Counted from the stretch's first letter, positions 1-8,653 are shown. The stretch: DNA of 13,936 nt from Bacteroidales bacterium UBA3824 (GCA_002393195.1 DGIK01000021.1:1-13936), one strand, 5' to 3'. Program-made: numbers and translations. The notes: a model not told the origin generated them from the letters alone.

Positions 1-268
1 GGTAACGCATGATGCTGAAGATGCCAAACATACCAATACCTACTCCGATGCCGGTCTTTCCCTTCATGTCCTCCAGCACGAAAATCATAAAGAAGACGAT
101 GAAGAATATGGCTACACCTATCAACATGAAGGTGAAGAAAAAGTCGCGCCGCTTACTCTTTGGATAATAGAGCAAGTCTACGATTACCCAGTTGACGGCC
201 ATGCAGATGGCGAATCTGACCAACATGTGGAAATAATCCGCCGAGATAAGGTTGGCGATGATACCCAT
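1..268 (-). CDS. DUF4956 family membrane protein, N-terminal 89 residues (partial)
   Basis: Reading leftwards from the ATG at 268 gives 89 residues with no stop before the window edge, so the C-terminal part is missing. Two hydrophobic stretches are visible, about residues 13-34 and 43-65, separated by a short basic loop (KSKRR). A glycine-rich segment (GKTGIGVGIGMFGIFSIMRY) follows and matches the conserved core I know from DUF4956 proteins. It starts 21 bp after the stop of the VTC-domain gene and very probably shares its transcript. Known of the family: DUF4956 proteins are inner-membrane proteins often encoded beside VTC-domain polyphosphate polymerases; their function is not established. 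Inference: it may anchor the polymerase or move its product. Family assignment is fairly secure, the role is not. Confidence 0.85.
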   Translation of the reverse strand, partial: MGIIANLISADYFHMLVRFAICMAVNWVIVDLLYYPKSKRRDFFFTFMLIGVAIFFIVFFMIFVLEDMKGKTGIGVGIGMFGIFSIMRY

Positions 269-289
269 TAGTTTAGGTGTTTGATTGTT

Positions 290-1045
290 TTATTGCACGC
301 TTTGTGCGATTTTGCGAATGTCGATGAGTTTAGGTTTGAAGCGGTTGACACGCAATCGGTCATTGGTGAGGGCAGAACCCATGCAGTATTTGCTGAAGCC
401 ATGTGGGAACACCCTAAGCACCCTGAGCATCTCCAGCACCGGTGAATAGCAGAGGCCGTCGCGTTTCAGCTCAACGATGACGAGCGGCGACATCTGGCGC
501 TCCACATTCGTCACCAGATTGTGGAATTGCAGGTTGGTGTCGATAGTCAGCCTTTCGGTGCGAGCCTTGTTGACGAGCGTGATGCGGTCGAAGCTGTTGT
601 GTATGGCCGGCATCAGCGTATCGGCACGATAGCCGAGGTGCTCAGCAAGGAAGTCGAGTTTCTCCTGATCAGCAAGGTCCATATCAGTCACCTTCATCCT
701 TTTCTTCTTCGTCCTCCCATGGTTGTTCTTGGTCTTCACCTCCATGAACTGCAGATTGGAACTGACATAGGTGCGGAACCTCAGTTTCTGCCTTCCGGCA
801 TGTCCATGCTGATGCATGTAGTACATGTCGTAGTCAGTGGTGTCATAATAGGTTGTGCTGTAGCGCATATTGCGCTCGCCGTCGATTTCCTGTGCCATAT
901 ACTCCTCCTGCGCCATACCGAGCAACTGCATCAGTACGGGCATGGTGGTGACGAATTTAGTATCTATCCGGTTCATCAACCGGATACCACTCATTTCGTC
1001 CAGCGATATGCTGTCATACTTGGCAAGGATATCATTCATATTCAT
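290..1045 (-). CDS. VTC-domain polyphosphate polymerase-like protein
   Basis: The 251-residue protein matches the VTC domain (PF09359), whose eukaryotic member Vtc4 makes polyphosphate from ATP inside a beta-barrel tunnel lined with basic residues. Visible family features are NRIDTKF (25-31), the paired basic strand KLRFRTY (87-93), MEVKTKN (101-107) with acidic E102 and K104/K106, IDTNLQF (168-174), VELKRDG (191-197) with E192 and K194, and KYCMGS (219-224). There is no signal peptide or membrane segment, so the protein is probably cytosolic. The DUF4956 gene follows after 21 bp. A -7/-33 promoter lies just upstream, after the asd stop, so this pair can be transcribed independently of asd. 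ATG at 1045 was chosen; a second ATG lies two codons in. Enzymatic polyphosphate synthesis is inferred from the family only. Confidence 0.85.
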   Translation of the reverse strand: MNMNDILAKYDSISLDEMSGIRLMNRIDTKFVTTMPVLMQLLGMAQEEYMAQEIDGERNMRYSTTYYDTTDYDMYYMHQHGHAGRQKLRFRTYVSSNLQFMEVKTKNNHGRTKKKRMKVTDMDLADQEKLDFLAEHLGYRADTLMPAIHNSFDRITLVNKARTERLTIDTNLQFHNLVTNVERQMSPLVIVELKRDGLCYSPVLEMLRVLRVFPHGFSKYCMGSALTNDRLRVNRFKPKLIDIRKIAQSVQ

Positions 1046-1093
1046 TCAACCTTGTGATAATTGGCGAAGAGGCTTTCTATTGCTTTCCCAATG

Positions 1094-1126
1094 CAAAGTT
1101 AATAAGCATGGTATGCCCACAGCAAA
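1094..1126 (-). promoter_or_regulatory. Bacteroidota-type promoter for the VTC/DUF4956 pair
   Basis: On the minus strand TTTG (1123-1126) and TAACTTTG (1094-1101) match the -33 and -7 elements of the Bacteroidota sigma factor, with a 21-nt spacer. Transcription would start near 1087, about 40 nt before the ATG at 1045. This is the best promoter match in the window. Confidence 0.7.
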
Positions 1127-1160
1127 TCTATTCAGTGAAAAGGCTGTTTTTCTCATCGAA

Positions 1161-2171
1161 TCATTTCACGTCGCCAACCTTGATGAGGTATTCGGCTATT
1201 TGCACGGCATTGAGGGCGGCACCCTTACGAATCTGGTCACCACTCAGCCACAGGGTGATGCCACAATCCTCAGCCAAGTCTTTACGCACACGGCCGACGA
1301 AGATATCATCGCGGCCAGCTGTTTCAAGCGGCATGGGATATACCAGGTTGGCAGGGTCATCACACAGTGTGCAGCCAGGAGCCTCAGCGATGGCAGCCTG
1401 CGCCTGTTCCACCGTGATGGGAGCCTCTGTCTCAATCCAGACGCTCTCCGAATGCGAGCGAAGCGAAGAAACACGCACACAGGTAGCTGAGCAGCGCACG
1501 TCGGAGTGCATGATTTTCCTGGTCTCATTAAACATCTTCATCTCCTCCTTGGTATAATCGTTCTCAGTGAACGCATCTACCTGAGGAATCAGATTGAACG
1601 CCAGCTGATACTGGAAACGCTCAACAGTAACTGGCTCCCCTGCCAGCACCTGACGATATTGCTCATAGAGTTCCTTCATGGCAGCAGCACCAGCACCACT
1701 GGCTGCCTGGTAAGTAGATACATGCACACTCTTGATATGAGAAAGCTCCTCGATAGGCTTCAAGGCCACCACCATCTGAATCGTTGTACAGTTTGGGTTG
1801 GCGATGATGCCGCGTGGACGGTTGAGGGCGTCCTCGGCATTACATTCCGGCACTACGAGCGGCACGTCCTCATCCATACGGAACGCGCTCGAATTGTCAA
1901 TCATCACCGCGCCGTACTTGGTGATGTCGGCGGCAAACTCCTTGGATGTGCTTGCACCCGCCGAAGCAAAGGCGATGTCAACGCCCTTGAAGTCGTCGTT
2001 GTGTTGGAGCAACTTCACTTCGTACTCCTTGCCACGGAATGTATATTTGGTGCCTGCGCTCCTCTGCGAGCCAAAAAGCACCAGTTCGTCAATAGGAAAA
2101 TTCCTTTCTGCGAGTATGCGGAGAAACTCCTGCCCTACCGCGCCACTCGCTCCTACAATGGCTACTTTCAT
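1161..2171 (-). CDS. asd: Aspartate-semialdehyde dehydrogenase
   Basis: The enzyme reduces beta-aspartyl phosphate to aspartate semialdehyde with NADPH, the branch point to lysine/diaminopimelate, threonine and methionine. The 336-residue length fits the family. The N-terminal Rossmann motif GASGAVG lies at residues 7-13. The catalytic cysteine is C128 in NPNCTT, which forms the thioacyl intermediate, and the catalytic histidine is H240 in the segment [20 protein letters not shown] (91-100) and the segment around [12 protein letters not shown] (154-165) are further family signatures. The protein is cytosolic. It has its own promoter in the divergent region shared with the M13 peptidase gene, and I see no obvious terminator before the VTC gene, so some read-through is possible. 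All catalytic residues are present and the gene appears intact. Confidence 0.97.
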   Translation of the reverse strand: MKVAIVGASGAVGQEFLRILAERNFPIDELVLFGSQRSAGTKYTFRGKEYEVKLLQHNDDFKGVDIAFASAGASTSKEFAADITKYGAVMIDNSSAFRMDEDVPLVVPECNAEDALNRPRGIIANPNCTTIQMVVALKPIEELSHIKSVHVSTYQAASGAGAAAMKELYEQYRQVLAGEPVTVERFQYQLAFNLIPQVDAFTENDYTKEEMKMFNETRKIMHSDVRCSATCVRVSSLRSHSESVWIETEAPITVEQAQAAIAEAPGCTLCDDPANLVYPMPLETAGRDDIFVGRVRKDLAEDCGITLWLSGDQIRKGAALNAVQIAEYLIKVGDVK

Positions 2172-2205
2172 TTTAATTGAATAGATGTTAATATATTTCA
2201 GGGTG

Positions 2206-2239
2206 CAAAGATAATTCTTTTTTGAATGTCGTGCATTAT
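2206..2239 (-). promoter_or_regulatory. Promoter for asd
   Basis: TATCTTTG on the minus strand at 2206-2213 is a full TAnnTTTG -7 match. The -33 position holds only ATAATG (2234-2239) at a 20-nt spacing, a weak match. Transcription would start near 2200, about 28 nt before the asd ATG. Confidence 0.55.
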
Positions 2240-2264
2240 CGTATTTTAAATTTAGGTAATTTTT

Positions 2265-2296
2265 TTATGTTGTTTGCGAAAAATAATGTAATTTTG
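2265..2296 (+). promoter_or_regulatory. Promoter for the M13 peptidase gene
   Basis: TAATTTTG at 2289-2296 matches the -7 consensus. Only a weak -33 candidate, TTATG (2265-2269), lies 19 nt upstream. The predicted 5' leader is close to 60 nt. This promoter and that of asd are divergent and about 50 bp apart. Confidence 0.5.
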
Positions 2297-2361
2297 CCCC
2301 TGATGTCATACATTGGTAAAGATTTTGCAAACATCGTTACAAACACCTAAACAGAACCGCA

Positions 2362-4389
2362 ATGAACTGCAAAAAATTATTATACACGACCATAGCGATT
2401 GCAGCCGCCACGTGCATTGGCTGCAACTCAACCCCCGTCGCCAAAAACGACCGTATGGACCTTTCCATAAAGCCCGGCGACGACTTTTATAATTACGCAT
2501 CGGGCAAATGGATAGCCAACCTGCCCGAAAAGCCCGAATATTCGCGTTACAACCAATTTGACATCCTCGGCGAAATTAATGAGGAGCGGATAAAGGTCAT
2601 CATTGCCGACATCGTGAAAAAACAGCCTGAAAACGGTACTATCGAACAGAAAATCTGCGACTTTCACGCATTATATTTGGACAGTGCGAGGCTCAACACC
2701 GAAGGCGCACAGCCCATACAACAGATGCTCCGCGACATCGAAAATATCAAGGACAAGAAGGCATATTTCGAGCATTGCGCCTTGCTCCAACAGGAGGGCG
2801 TGAGCGGACTCTACGTAACCACGGGACTTTTGGCAGACATTATGAAATCTACCGAAAACATCGTGATGCTCTACCAAGGCGGGCTCACGCTCAGTTCTCG
2901 CGAATACTATTTGGAGGACAAGGAGTCGTCGGTAAAAATCCGCAACGCCTACGCCGACTACATCCGCAACATCTTCCGTCTCGCGGGCTACGACGACGCT
3001 CAGGCGGAGAGCCGCGCAAAGGCTGTGTTGGACATAGAGACGCAGATTGCGCGTGAAAACTACTCCAACAACAAACTCCGCGACGATATGGCCAACTACC
3101 ACAAAATCAGCGCAAACGAACTAAAAACACAATATCCGGGCGTCGATTGGCTGAGGTTTTACGCATTGCAGGGTATGACCGGATTTGAATACATCAACGT
3201 CGCCCAACCCGAAGCCATCCAAAACGTCACCAACATCATCAGCACCGCAAAACTCGACGACCTCAAATCGTATATGCTTTTCAAGGTAATCAACACCGCC
3301 GCCAACTTTCTCTCCGACGATTTCATTGCCGAGGGCTTCAAGTTGTCGCAGGCGATTACAGACGTCAAAGTGGACAGACCGCGTTGGCAAAAGGCGGTTG
3401 CGGAGGTCAACAGCGACTTCGGTATGGCTGTCGGCAAATATTACGTTGAAAAATATTTCCCCGCATCGTCCAAACAGGCGGCTCTCAATTTGGTGCTCAA
3501 CATTCAGTCGGCACTCCGCGACCGCATCAACAACCTCAAATGGATGAGCCCCGAAACCAAGGCGCAGGCTATCGAAAAACTTGAAAAATTCCACATCAAA
3601 ATCGGCTACCCCGAAGAATGGCAGGACTATTCGCCACTCACCATAGACAAAAGCAAGTCGCTGTGGGACAATTACCAAGCGATTTGCCGCTACAAGTTTA
3701 AGCGTTCCATCGACCGCAAACTCAACAAGCCCGTGGACCCCAACGAGTGGCACATGACGCCGCAGACCATCAATGCTTATTACAATCCTACCACCAACGA
3801 AATCACATTCCCGGCGGCGATTTTGCAACCTCCATTCTTTGACCCCGACGGCGACCCCGCTGCCAACTACGGCGGCATTGGATGCGTCATTGGTCACGAG
3901 ATGACCCACGGTTTCGACGACCAAGGCCGCAAATATGACAAAAACGGCAACTACAACGATTGGTGGACAGAGGCCGACAGCCAAGAGTTTGAGAAACGCG
4001 CCAATGTGATGAAGACATATTTCGGACAGTTGGACGCGCTGCCCGGCGAGAAGGTGAACGGCGAATTTACCCTCGGCGAAAACATTGCTGACCACGGCGG
4101 CATCCGTCTATCCTTCGACGCTTTCCAAAAATTTATGCAGAAGAACCCGTTGCAGACCATCAACGGTTTCACGCCTGAACAGCGTTTCTACATCAATTAT
4201 GGCTTCATTTGGGCGGGACGCATCACCGACAAAAACGTCCGCAACCGCATCAAATCCGACCCCCACTCCCCGATGCACCTCCGCGTCAACGGACAACTGC
4301 CCCACAATCAATCGTGGTACGATGCATTTGGCGTCACGAAAGGCGACAAGTTGTATTTGGACGAAAACGCAAGGGCAGATATATGGTAA
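2362..4389 (+). CDS. pepO: M13 family zinc metallopeptidase (PepO/neprilysin-like), probable lipoprotein
   Basis: The 675-residue length is typical of bacterial M13 endopeptidases, which cut oligopeptides of limited size. The zinc site is complete: HEMTH at 512-516 with catalytic E513, and ENIAD at 573-577 supplying the third zinc ligand (E573). The substrate-binding NAYYNP motif, then FPAAILQPPFF, precede the zinc site, and the protein ends in the family-typical aromatic residue (ADIW). The N-terminus has basic residues, a hydrophobic run (TTIAIAAAT) and CIGC with C21 as the likely lipidated cysteine; the -3 position is Cys rather than Leu, so the lipobox is not ideal. Export to the cell envelope is likely. 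The gene stands alone: a promoter lies upstream and two terminators downstream. The symbol is the usual family name, not proof of orthology. Confidence 0.96.
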   Translation: MNCKKLLYTTIAIAAATCIGCNSTPVAKNDRMDLSIKPGDDFYNYASGKWIANLPEKPEYSRYNQFDILGEINEERIKVIIADIVKKQPENGTIEQKICDFHALYLDSARLNTEGAQPIQQMLRDIENIKDKKAYFEHCALLQQEGVSGLYVTTGLLADIMKSTENIVMLYQGGLTLSSREYYLEDKESSVKIRNAYADYIRNIFRLAGYDDAQAESRAKAVLDIETQIARENYSNNKLRDDMANYHKISANELKTQYPGVDWLRFYALQGMTGFEYINVAQPEAIQNVTNIISTAKLDDLKSYMLFKVINTAANFLSDDFIAEGFKLSQAITDVKVDRPRWQKAVAEVNSDFGMAVGKYYVEKYFPASSKQAALNLVLNIQSALRDRINNLKWMSPETKAQAIEKLEKFHIKIGYPEEWQDYSPLTIDKSKSLWDNYQAICRYKFKRSIDRKLNKPVDPNEWHMTPQTINAYYNPTTNEITFPAAILQPPFFDPDGDPAANYGGIGCVIGHEMTHGFDDQGRKYDKNGNYNDWWTEADSQEFEKRANVMKTYFGQLDALPGEKVNGEFTLGENIADHGGIRLSFDAFQKFMQKNPLQTINGFTPEQRFYINYGFIWAGRITDKNVRNRIKSDPHSPMHLRVNGQLPHNQSWYDAFGVTKGDKLYLDENARADIW

Positions 4390-4416
4390 AATTGCGGAAT
4401 GTAATCCGCAATTTTT
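4389..4416 (+). terminator. Intrinsic terminator 1 of the M13 peptidase gene
   Basis: AAATTGCGGA (4389-4398) pairs with TCCGCAATTT (4405-4414) around a 6-nt loop, followed by a T run. The hairpin begins on the last base of the TAA stop codon, so a ribosome terminating there would cover its foot. Confidence 0.8.
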
Positions 4417-4429
4417 GTATTCGAGGAAT

Positions 4430-4452
4430 CAATCAGTTTGCTGATTGTTTTT
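4430..4452 (+). terminator. Second terminator hairpin after the M13 peptidase gene
   Basis: CAATCAG (4430-4436) pairs with CTGATTG (4441-4447) around loop TTTG and is followed by five T's. The T run exists only on the plus strand, so it serves the peptidase transcript and ends it just before the convergent ATPase gene. Confidence 0.65.
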
Positions 4453-4454
4453 CT

Positions 4455-6026
4455 TTACACCACCACTTCAAAAATCTCCTTGTCGCCGAATTGCATCGTC
4501 TTGCTGCCCGAAACCTTGCTTTTGTTGAAATTGAAACTCAACATATAACCCTTGTTAATGTGGTAAAAATCAAGGTAATCGGTGAGTTGTTTTTCGCCGC
4601 GAGTGTTGTAGGCGTCGCCGCGCCAAATTTTCATTTCGATGACGTATTGTATGCCTAAGTAATCGATAATCATATCGGTACGGGAGCGATCGCGGGTTTC
4701 GGCTTCGATGTAGTAATTGCCTGTGCCATTGATGATTGGCTTGATGTATAACATAAAGAGCCGACGACCTTCCTCCTCCTTAAATTCGATGTCGTTGCCG
4801 CCGTAAATGTCGTTGAAATGCACGGCAAAACGTTCGAGAATTTTGTCCATCAGGAGTTTGCCGTCTTCAACAAACTGATTGCGGTCGGTGTCGCCGGCGG
4901 TGTAAATGCGGCTTGTCATTTGCTCCTCGGTCATAAAGAAATTATAAAGCCGAGTTTCAATTATGCGGTTTGTAACTTTTACACGTCCGTTGTTGCTGTC
5001 GATATAATTGAACATTTTTGCAATCGACATAGTTCTGTCGTCGGTATTGTAGATATACGATTTACCATTGTAAAGTATGTCTTTCAGCATTTTAGACATA
5101 TTTGGAAAATCATTCAACTTTTTTATCAAATCGTCAAAAAAAGTGTTGTTTTCTTCCACAAGAACCATTTTGACGGCTGAAATAATACCTTCCTTGTTCC
5201 ATCCGAGATTTTCTTGGTCTATTAACTGACAAAGTTTGGACACAAAATAAGGATAGCCCGACGAATAGTCCCAAACCATCTGCGCCATTTCTGAAACATT
5301 CATACCCGTTTGATGGTCGTTTTCGTAATCCTGAAGCATCTGAGCTATGCCGTCTTTGTGCAACGACATATCCGCTTTAAACGGCACGGCAATGTTCCAC
5401 GGCGAATTGTATTGGTGGTCAGAGTCGGGACGTACTTTAAGTTTGAGGTTTTTGATATCATAAACACCTGCAAGGATAATGGATTTAAATGTTGGAACAG
5501 CTTTGCGTTTTAAATATTTGTTGCGCAACATTCTCAACAATTCAATAAACGATTCGTAGTTGCTGGCGTTGTCAACCTCGTCGATGAATATAACGATTGG
5601 CGCGGCACTTTTAGCGCAAATATCCGATACAAACTTTTCAAAAATTTCAAAAGGGATTTCTTTCTTTTCGGCATATTTGTCAAGCAATCCCGAAATCATC
5701 TGTTTTACATCGTCTTGCAAATTATTAATGCTGACGTACTCAAACGTCATCTGTATCTGTTCCCAAAAAGAATAAGCGATAGCCTCTTTACTTTTGAAAT
5801 TGTTGCTGCCCAACGCCTCAAAACTTATCGAAAACACAACATAATCATCTTTCAACCGCTTTGCCAAATGGTAAAGTGTGGTTGTCTTTCCGTATTGGCG
5901 GCCACGGTTGATGGTAATGTATTCGCCATCGGCAACACGGTTTACAATGTCGTCGAGCCGTTTGGTGATGTCCACCATATAATGGTCTTCGGGGTAGCAA
6001 GTACCCGTTGTGTTGAATCTACGCAT
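4455..6026 (-). CDS. AAA-like P-loop ATPase with C-terminal PD-(D/E)XK nuclease-type domain
   Basis: A 523-residue protein starting at ATG 6026. An in-frame TTG at 6047 is rejected because the -7 promoter box covers it. The N-terminus has RGRQYGKTTT (about 41-50, K47) as a P-loop in which the usual first glycine is displaced, and IVIFIDEVDN (144-153; D149, E150) as Walker B. The C-terminal part has a nuclease-fold motif: RTDMIIDY (D451), then YVIEMKIW (E464, K466), then GEKQLTDYL (Q480). This is the architecture of the AAA-like ATPases with PDDEXK_9-type tails, abundant in Bacteroidales and Clostridia; their cellular role is not known. The middle, rich in Asp and aromatic residues, shows no other domain I recognise. 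The gene is convergent with the M13 peptidase gene. ATP binding and nuclease fold are well supported; actual DNA cleavage is inference. Confidence 0.88.
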   Translation of the reverse strand: MRRFNTTGTCYPEDHYMVDITKRLDDIVNRVADGEYITINRGRQYGKTTTLYHLAKRLKDDYVVFSISFEALGSNNFKSKEAIAYSFWEQIQMTFEYVSINNLQDDVKQMISGLLDKYAEKKEIPFEIFEKFVSDICAKSAAPIVIFIDEVDNASNYESFIELLRMLRNKYLKRKAVPTFKSIILAGVYDIKNLKLKVRPDSDHQYNSPWNIAVPFKADMSLHKDGIAQMLQDYENDHQTGMNVSEMAQMVWDYSSGYPYFVSKLCQLIDQENLGWNKEGIISAVKMVLVEENNTFFDDLIKKLNDFPNMSKMLKDILYNGKSYIYNTDDRTMSIAKMFNYIDSNNGRVKVTNRIIETRLYNFFMTEEQMTSRIYTAGDTDRNQFVEDGKLLMDKILERFAVHFNDIYGGNDIEFKEEEGRRLFMLYIKPIINGTGNYYIEAETRDRSRTDMIIDYLGIQYVIEMKIWRGDAYNTRGEKQLTDYLDFYHINKGYMLSFNFNKSKVSGSKTMQFGDKEIFEVVV

Positions 6027-6044
6027 AGTTGTAAAAGTTTTTGG

Positions 6045-6076
6045 CAAAGATAATTAAAATTTCGGAATAACATAAT
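6045..6076 (-). promoter_or_regulatory. Promoter for the AAA/PD-(D/E)XK gene
   Basis: TATCTTTG on the minus strand at 6045-6052 is a full -7 match; a weak ATTATG (6071-6076) stands at the -33 position. The start site would fall about 12 nt before the ATG at 6026, which decides the translation start. Confidence 0.5.
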
Positions 6077-6083
6077 AGTTCAT

Positions 6084-6654
6084 TCAATTATTTGCGTAAT
6101 CAACTCCAACAAAAGAATAATCATCCAGCGTAATCAAACCATCTTTGTAAAGCCGGGCAAGATGGCGGGTTAGGTTGTAATCTGATAGAAAAAGTTTTTT
6201 GATAACATAACGTCGGTGTAAGATTGTGGGCAGATAACAGTCGTGCTCGTGGTGATGTTCCATCCATTGCTCCAACAAGCGACGGGCATAGTCGAAAGCT
6301 TTGTGCAAGTGAGTCCAATGTCCGTCGCACCTCGGCTCTATCCACTGAACTTTTTCAACCTCGCGAATCACAACACCTGAGCGGGTGCGCTTGGGCTCTT
6401 AGACGATGATTTTTTTGAATGGATTGTCTTTCAAATCTTGCGGCGACACAAAATCGCGCCCCTTGCCAAACCGCCTCCACACACATAGCGGTAACGCCCT
6501 CGCTAAACGGCACCGGAATACCGCCGTGAGGATAAAACGGACTGAGTTTTTTCAAATCGTCCGCAGCGTGGCTCGTAACATCCGCAAGGATGGCGTTGGG
6601 ATGCTTTTTTAAAATGGTTTCAGGCTTTTTGCGTATGGAGTCGATGATGAGCAT
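6084..6654 (-). pseudogene. Broken gene with DUF6939-like N-terminus; frameshift and in-frame stop
   Basis: From ATG 6654 the minus strand encodes MLIIDSIRKKPETILKKHPN, later SPFYPHGGIPVPFSEG and CVEAVWQG, which I recognise as the start of a family I recall as DUF6939 (name from memory, moderate certainty; function unknown). At 6459-6475 this frame degenerates, while another frame opens as GRDFVSPQDLKDNPFKKIIV, meets a TAA at 6399-6401, and continues as EPKRTRSG and REVEKVQWIEP to the stop at 6084. Removing one G from the four-G run at 6459-6462 joins both frames into WQGRDF. An alternative is a deletion between similar stretches, since the same bases encode VWQG in one frame and RFGKG in the other. 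Either way two lesions are needed, so the gene is probably inactive. It begins 47 bp after the kinase gene and may lie on its transcript. The C-terminal part is not recognised. Confidence 0.65.
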
Positions 6655-6701
6655 AATTATTCGTTTAAATCTATATTGCAACTACAAAACATTTTGTTAT
6701 T

Positions 6702-8630
6702 TTAATCGTTAGCAGAAGTCAGCATATAATACACTTCTATTTCAGGTTTCTTGAACACAAATTTACACAGGTAATCTAAATTACGCTGAGCATCTGCATT
6801 ACCCAATTCGGCAGCATAAAAATACCATATAAACGCATCACCATATTTTAGGTCACTTTCATACGCATTTCCTAATTGCCAATAACAAAAACACAAATCA
6901 TCTGTTGATAGTACATTTTCATATTCTACAATTTTTTTATATAAATTAATAGCTTTATTGGGATTCAGTTCTAAATTATAATCTACGCTTATGTATGAAT
7001 CACCAATATCTAATAGAGCTTTAATATTTCCCTCTTTAATCATTTTTGATACTAAGTCATCTAAATTTCCACTTTCAAACGCTTTTGAGTACCATTCAAT
7101 TGCTTTTTGATGATTTTGTGCTACACCTTGACCATAGTAATAACAATTACCTAAACTGTATTGTGCATCAGCATTGCCTTGCTTTGCCGATTTAGTCCAC
7201 CATTCAACACTCTTGACTAAATTTTTTTCTAAGCCAAACCATCCATTATAGAAACGTTCACCTAATGCATTTTGGGCATCTGCATTTCCTTGATATGCAG
7301 ATTTTATATACCACTCAGTGGCTCCGTCATTATCACCAAATGGAACCCATATGCCGTAATCCATACATCTAGCCACATTGTATTGTGCCATTGCATCATC
7401 TTGCTTTGCAGCGGCACAATACCATTCAAATGCCTTCTCCTCATCTTTTTTAACCCCTTGACCATCTTCATAACAACTACCCAAAATATTTTGCGCTTTT
7501 GCATTACCTTGATATGCAAAATATGCAACAATAGCACAACCTCTATCTATATTTTTTTTACAACCTACGCCTTTTATCAAACAATCCGCTAATGAAACCT
7601 GCGCACCGATATGACCACTTGCTGATAATTTTTCAAATATACTATATGCTTTCCCTTCATCAAGTTTTTTACAATATAAATTTTGTGCATACAGATACTC
7701 TACCTCATCTCTATCCATTTTCCCCACCACACACTCCGACATCGCCATATCCATCACCTTCTCCGCCAAAACCACCACAAACATTGCATAAATCCTTGCA
7801 AAAATCTTATCATAAATCAACTCTTGAAGTTTTTGATTTGCTGCGCTTTGGGCGAGGTTTGAAAAATCTTGGGCGTGAAGAAGTACGCAGTCTTTGGCGT
7901 TGAGGATGTCTAAAAGATTGTTGTTCAACGATAAGGCTTTGAGTGACAGAAGAATTGTTACCACAGCAAAATCGTCGATATGTTCATCGAAATCGTCTTC
8001 GGTGCGTTGCGGATGGCGGAAATCGGGCGAACCGAGTTCACGGGCTTTTTGACCGCGCATTTTTGGAACGTACATTCCGTCGTAGTCGATAAGCACAAGC
8101 GAGCCGTCGTCTTTTACGAGAATATTGTCGGGTTTGAGGTCGCCGTGGGCAAAGGGCTGTTTCAAAAGCCAATCCACCAAATACGCAAAATCACAGGCAA
8201 GCAATTCCAAACACAAAGGTTCGGTGATATGATTTTTGATATACTTATCCAAAGTTTCGCCCTCCACCCAATCCATCAGAAGGACGGGGAACTCGGTGTC
8301 GTCGGTGCCGGTATCGACAAATAGTTCGTTTTCAAGATATTGAATTTTAGTGAGATACTCCGACTCAACGTATTGCAGTTCGTCGGCGATAAGGCGGTAA
8401 CTTTCGTTTCTGCCCTCTTGGTCGCGGGTAAAGCATTTGAGGGCGTAAATCTTGCCATCGGTTTGGTCTTGCATTTTAAAGACCACCGCAAAATTTCCGC
8501 TACTCATCACGGGGTTGCCGTCCGCTCCCAAAACCGGTCGGAGCGTAGTCATCGTGGCGAAATAATCTTCGGGAGATTGCTCCGCCAACTTGATTGCCTC
8601 GGTATATTGTCCAACAGAAGGATATATCAT
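6702..8630 (-). CDS. Ser/Thr protein kinase-like protein fused to Sel1 repeats
   Basis: A 642-residue protein. Residues about 30-230 form a eukaryotic-type kinase fold: SSGNFAVV (43-50) in place of the glycine loop, YALKCF with ATP-binding K65, the catalytic loop HGDLKPDN (162-169; D164, K166, N169), and LIDYDG (180-185) with DYD (D182) instead of DFG. GSPDFRHP (200-207) stands where the activation-segment APE motif is expected. Catalytic residues are present, so it may be active. After a helical linker (about 230-305), residues about 310-615 hold seven or eight Sel1-type repeats, each about 36 residues, with markers such as GNADAQ, YEDGQGV and AIEWYSKA. There is no membrane segment, so it is probably cytosolic. 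Inference: the repeat superhelix recruits partners or substrates to the kinase. A -7 box lies 24 bp upstream. Related kinases elsewhere act in stress or defence modules, but nothing here proves that. Confidence 0.85.
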   Translation of the reverse strand: MIYPSVGQYTEAIKLAEQSPEDYFATMTTLRPVLGADGNPVMSSGNFAVVFKMQDQTDGKIYALKCFTRDQEGRNESYRLIADELQYVESEYLTKIQYLENELFVDTGTDDTEFPVLLMDWVEGETLDKYIKNHITEPLCLELLACDFAYLVDWLLKQPFAHGDLKPDNILVKDDGSLVLIDYDGMYVPKMRGQKARELGSPDFRHPQRTEDDFDEHIDDFAVVTILLSLKALSLNNNLLDILNAKDCVLLHAQDFSNLAQSAANQKLQELIYDKIFARIYAMFVVVLAEKVMDMAMSECVVGKMDRDEVEYLYAQNLYCKKLDEGKAYSIFEKLSASGHIGAQVSLADCLIKGVGCKKNIDRGCAIVAYFAYQGNAKAQNILGSCYEDGQGVKKDEEKAFEWYCAAAKQDDAMAQYNVARCMDYGIWVPFGDNDGATEWYIKSAYQGNADAQNALGERFYNGWFGLEKNLVKSVEWWTKSAKQGNADAQYSLGNCYYYGQGVAQNHQKAIEWYSKAFESGNLDDLVSKMIKEGNIKALLDIGDSYISVDYNLELNPNKAINLYKKIVEYENVLSTDDLCFCYWQLGNAYESDLKYGDAFIWYFYAAELGNADAQRNLDYLCKFVFKKPEIEVYYMLTSAND

Positions 8631-8653
8631 AGTTTGGTGATTGATTACACACG

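Noticed and set aside
521..1057. Plus-strand frame opposite the VTC-domain gene
   Set aside because: His/Val-rich shadow of a well-supported gene.
3121..4095. 324-codon open frame antisense to the M13 peptidase gene
   Set aside because: It is a mirror of the peptidase coding sequence, has no recognisable domain, promoter or plausible composition, and the sense gene has complete catalytic motifs.
6027..6047. TTG start at 6047 for the AAA/PD-(D/E)XK gene
   Set aside because: The -7 promoter box occupies 6045-6052, so the codon would not be transcribed; ATG 6026 fits the leader length.
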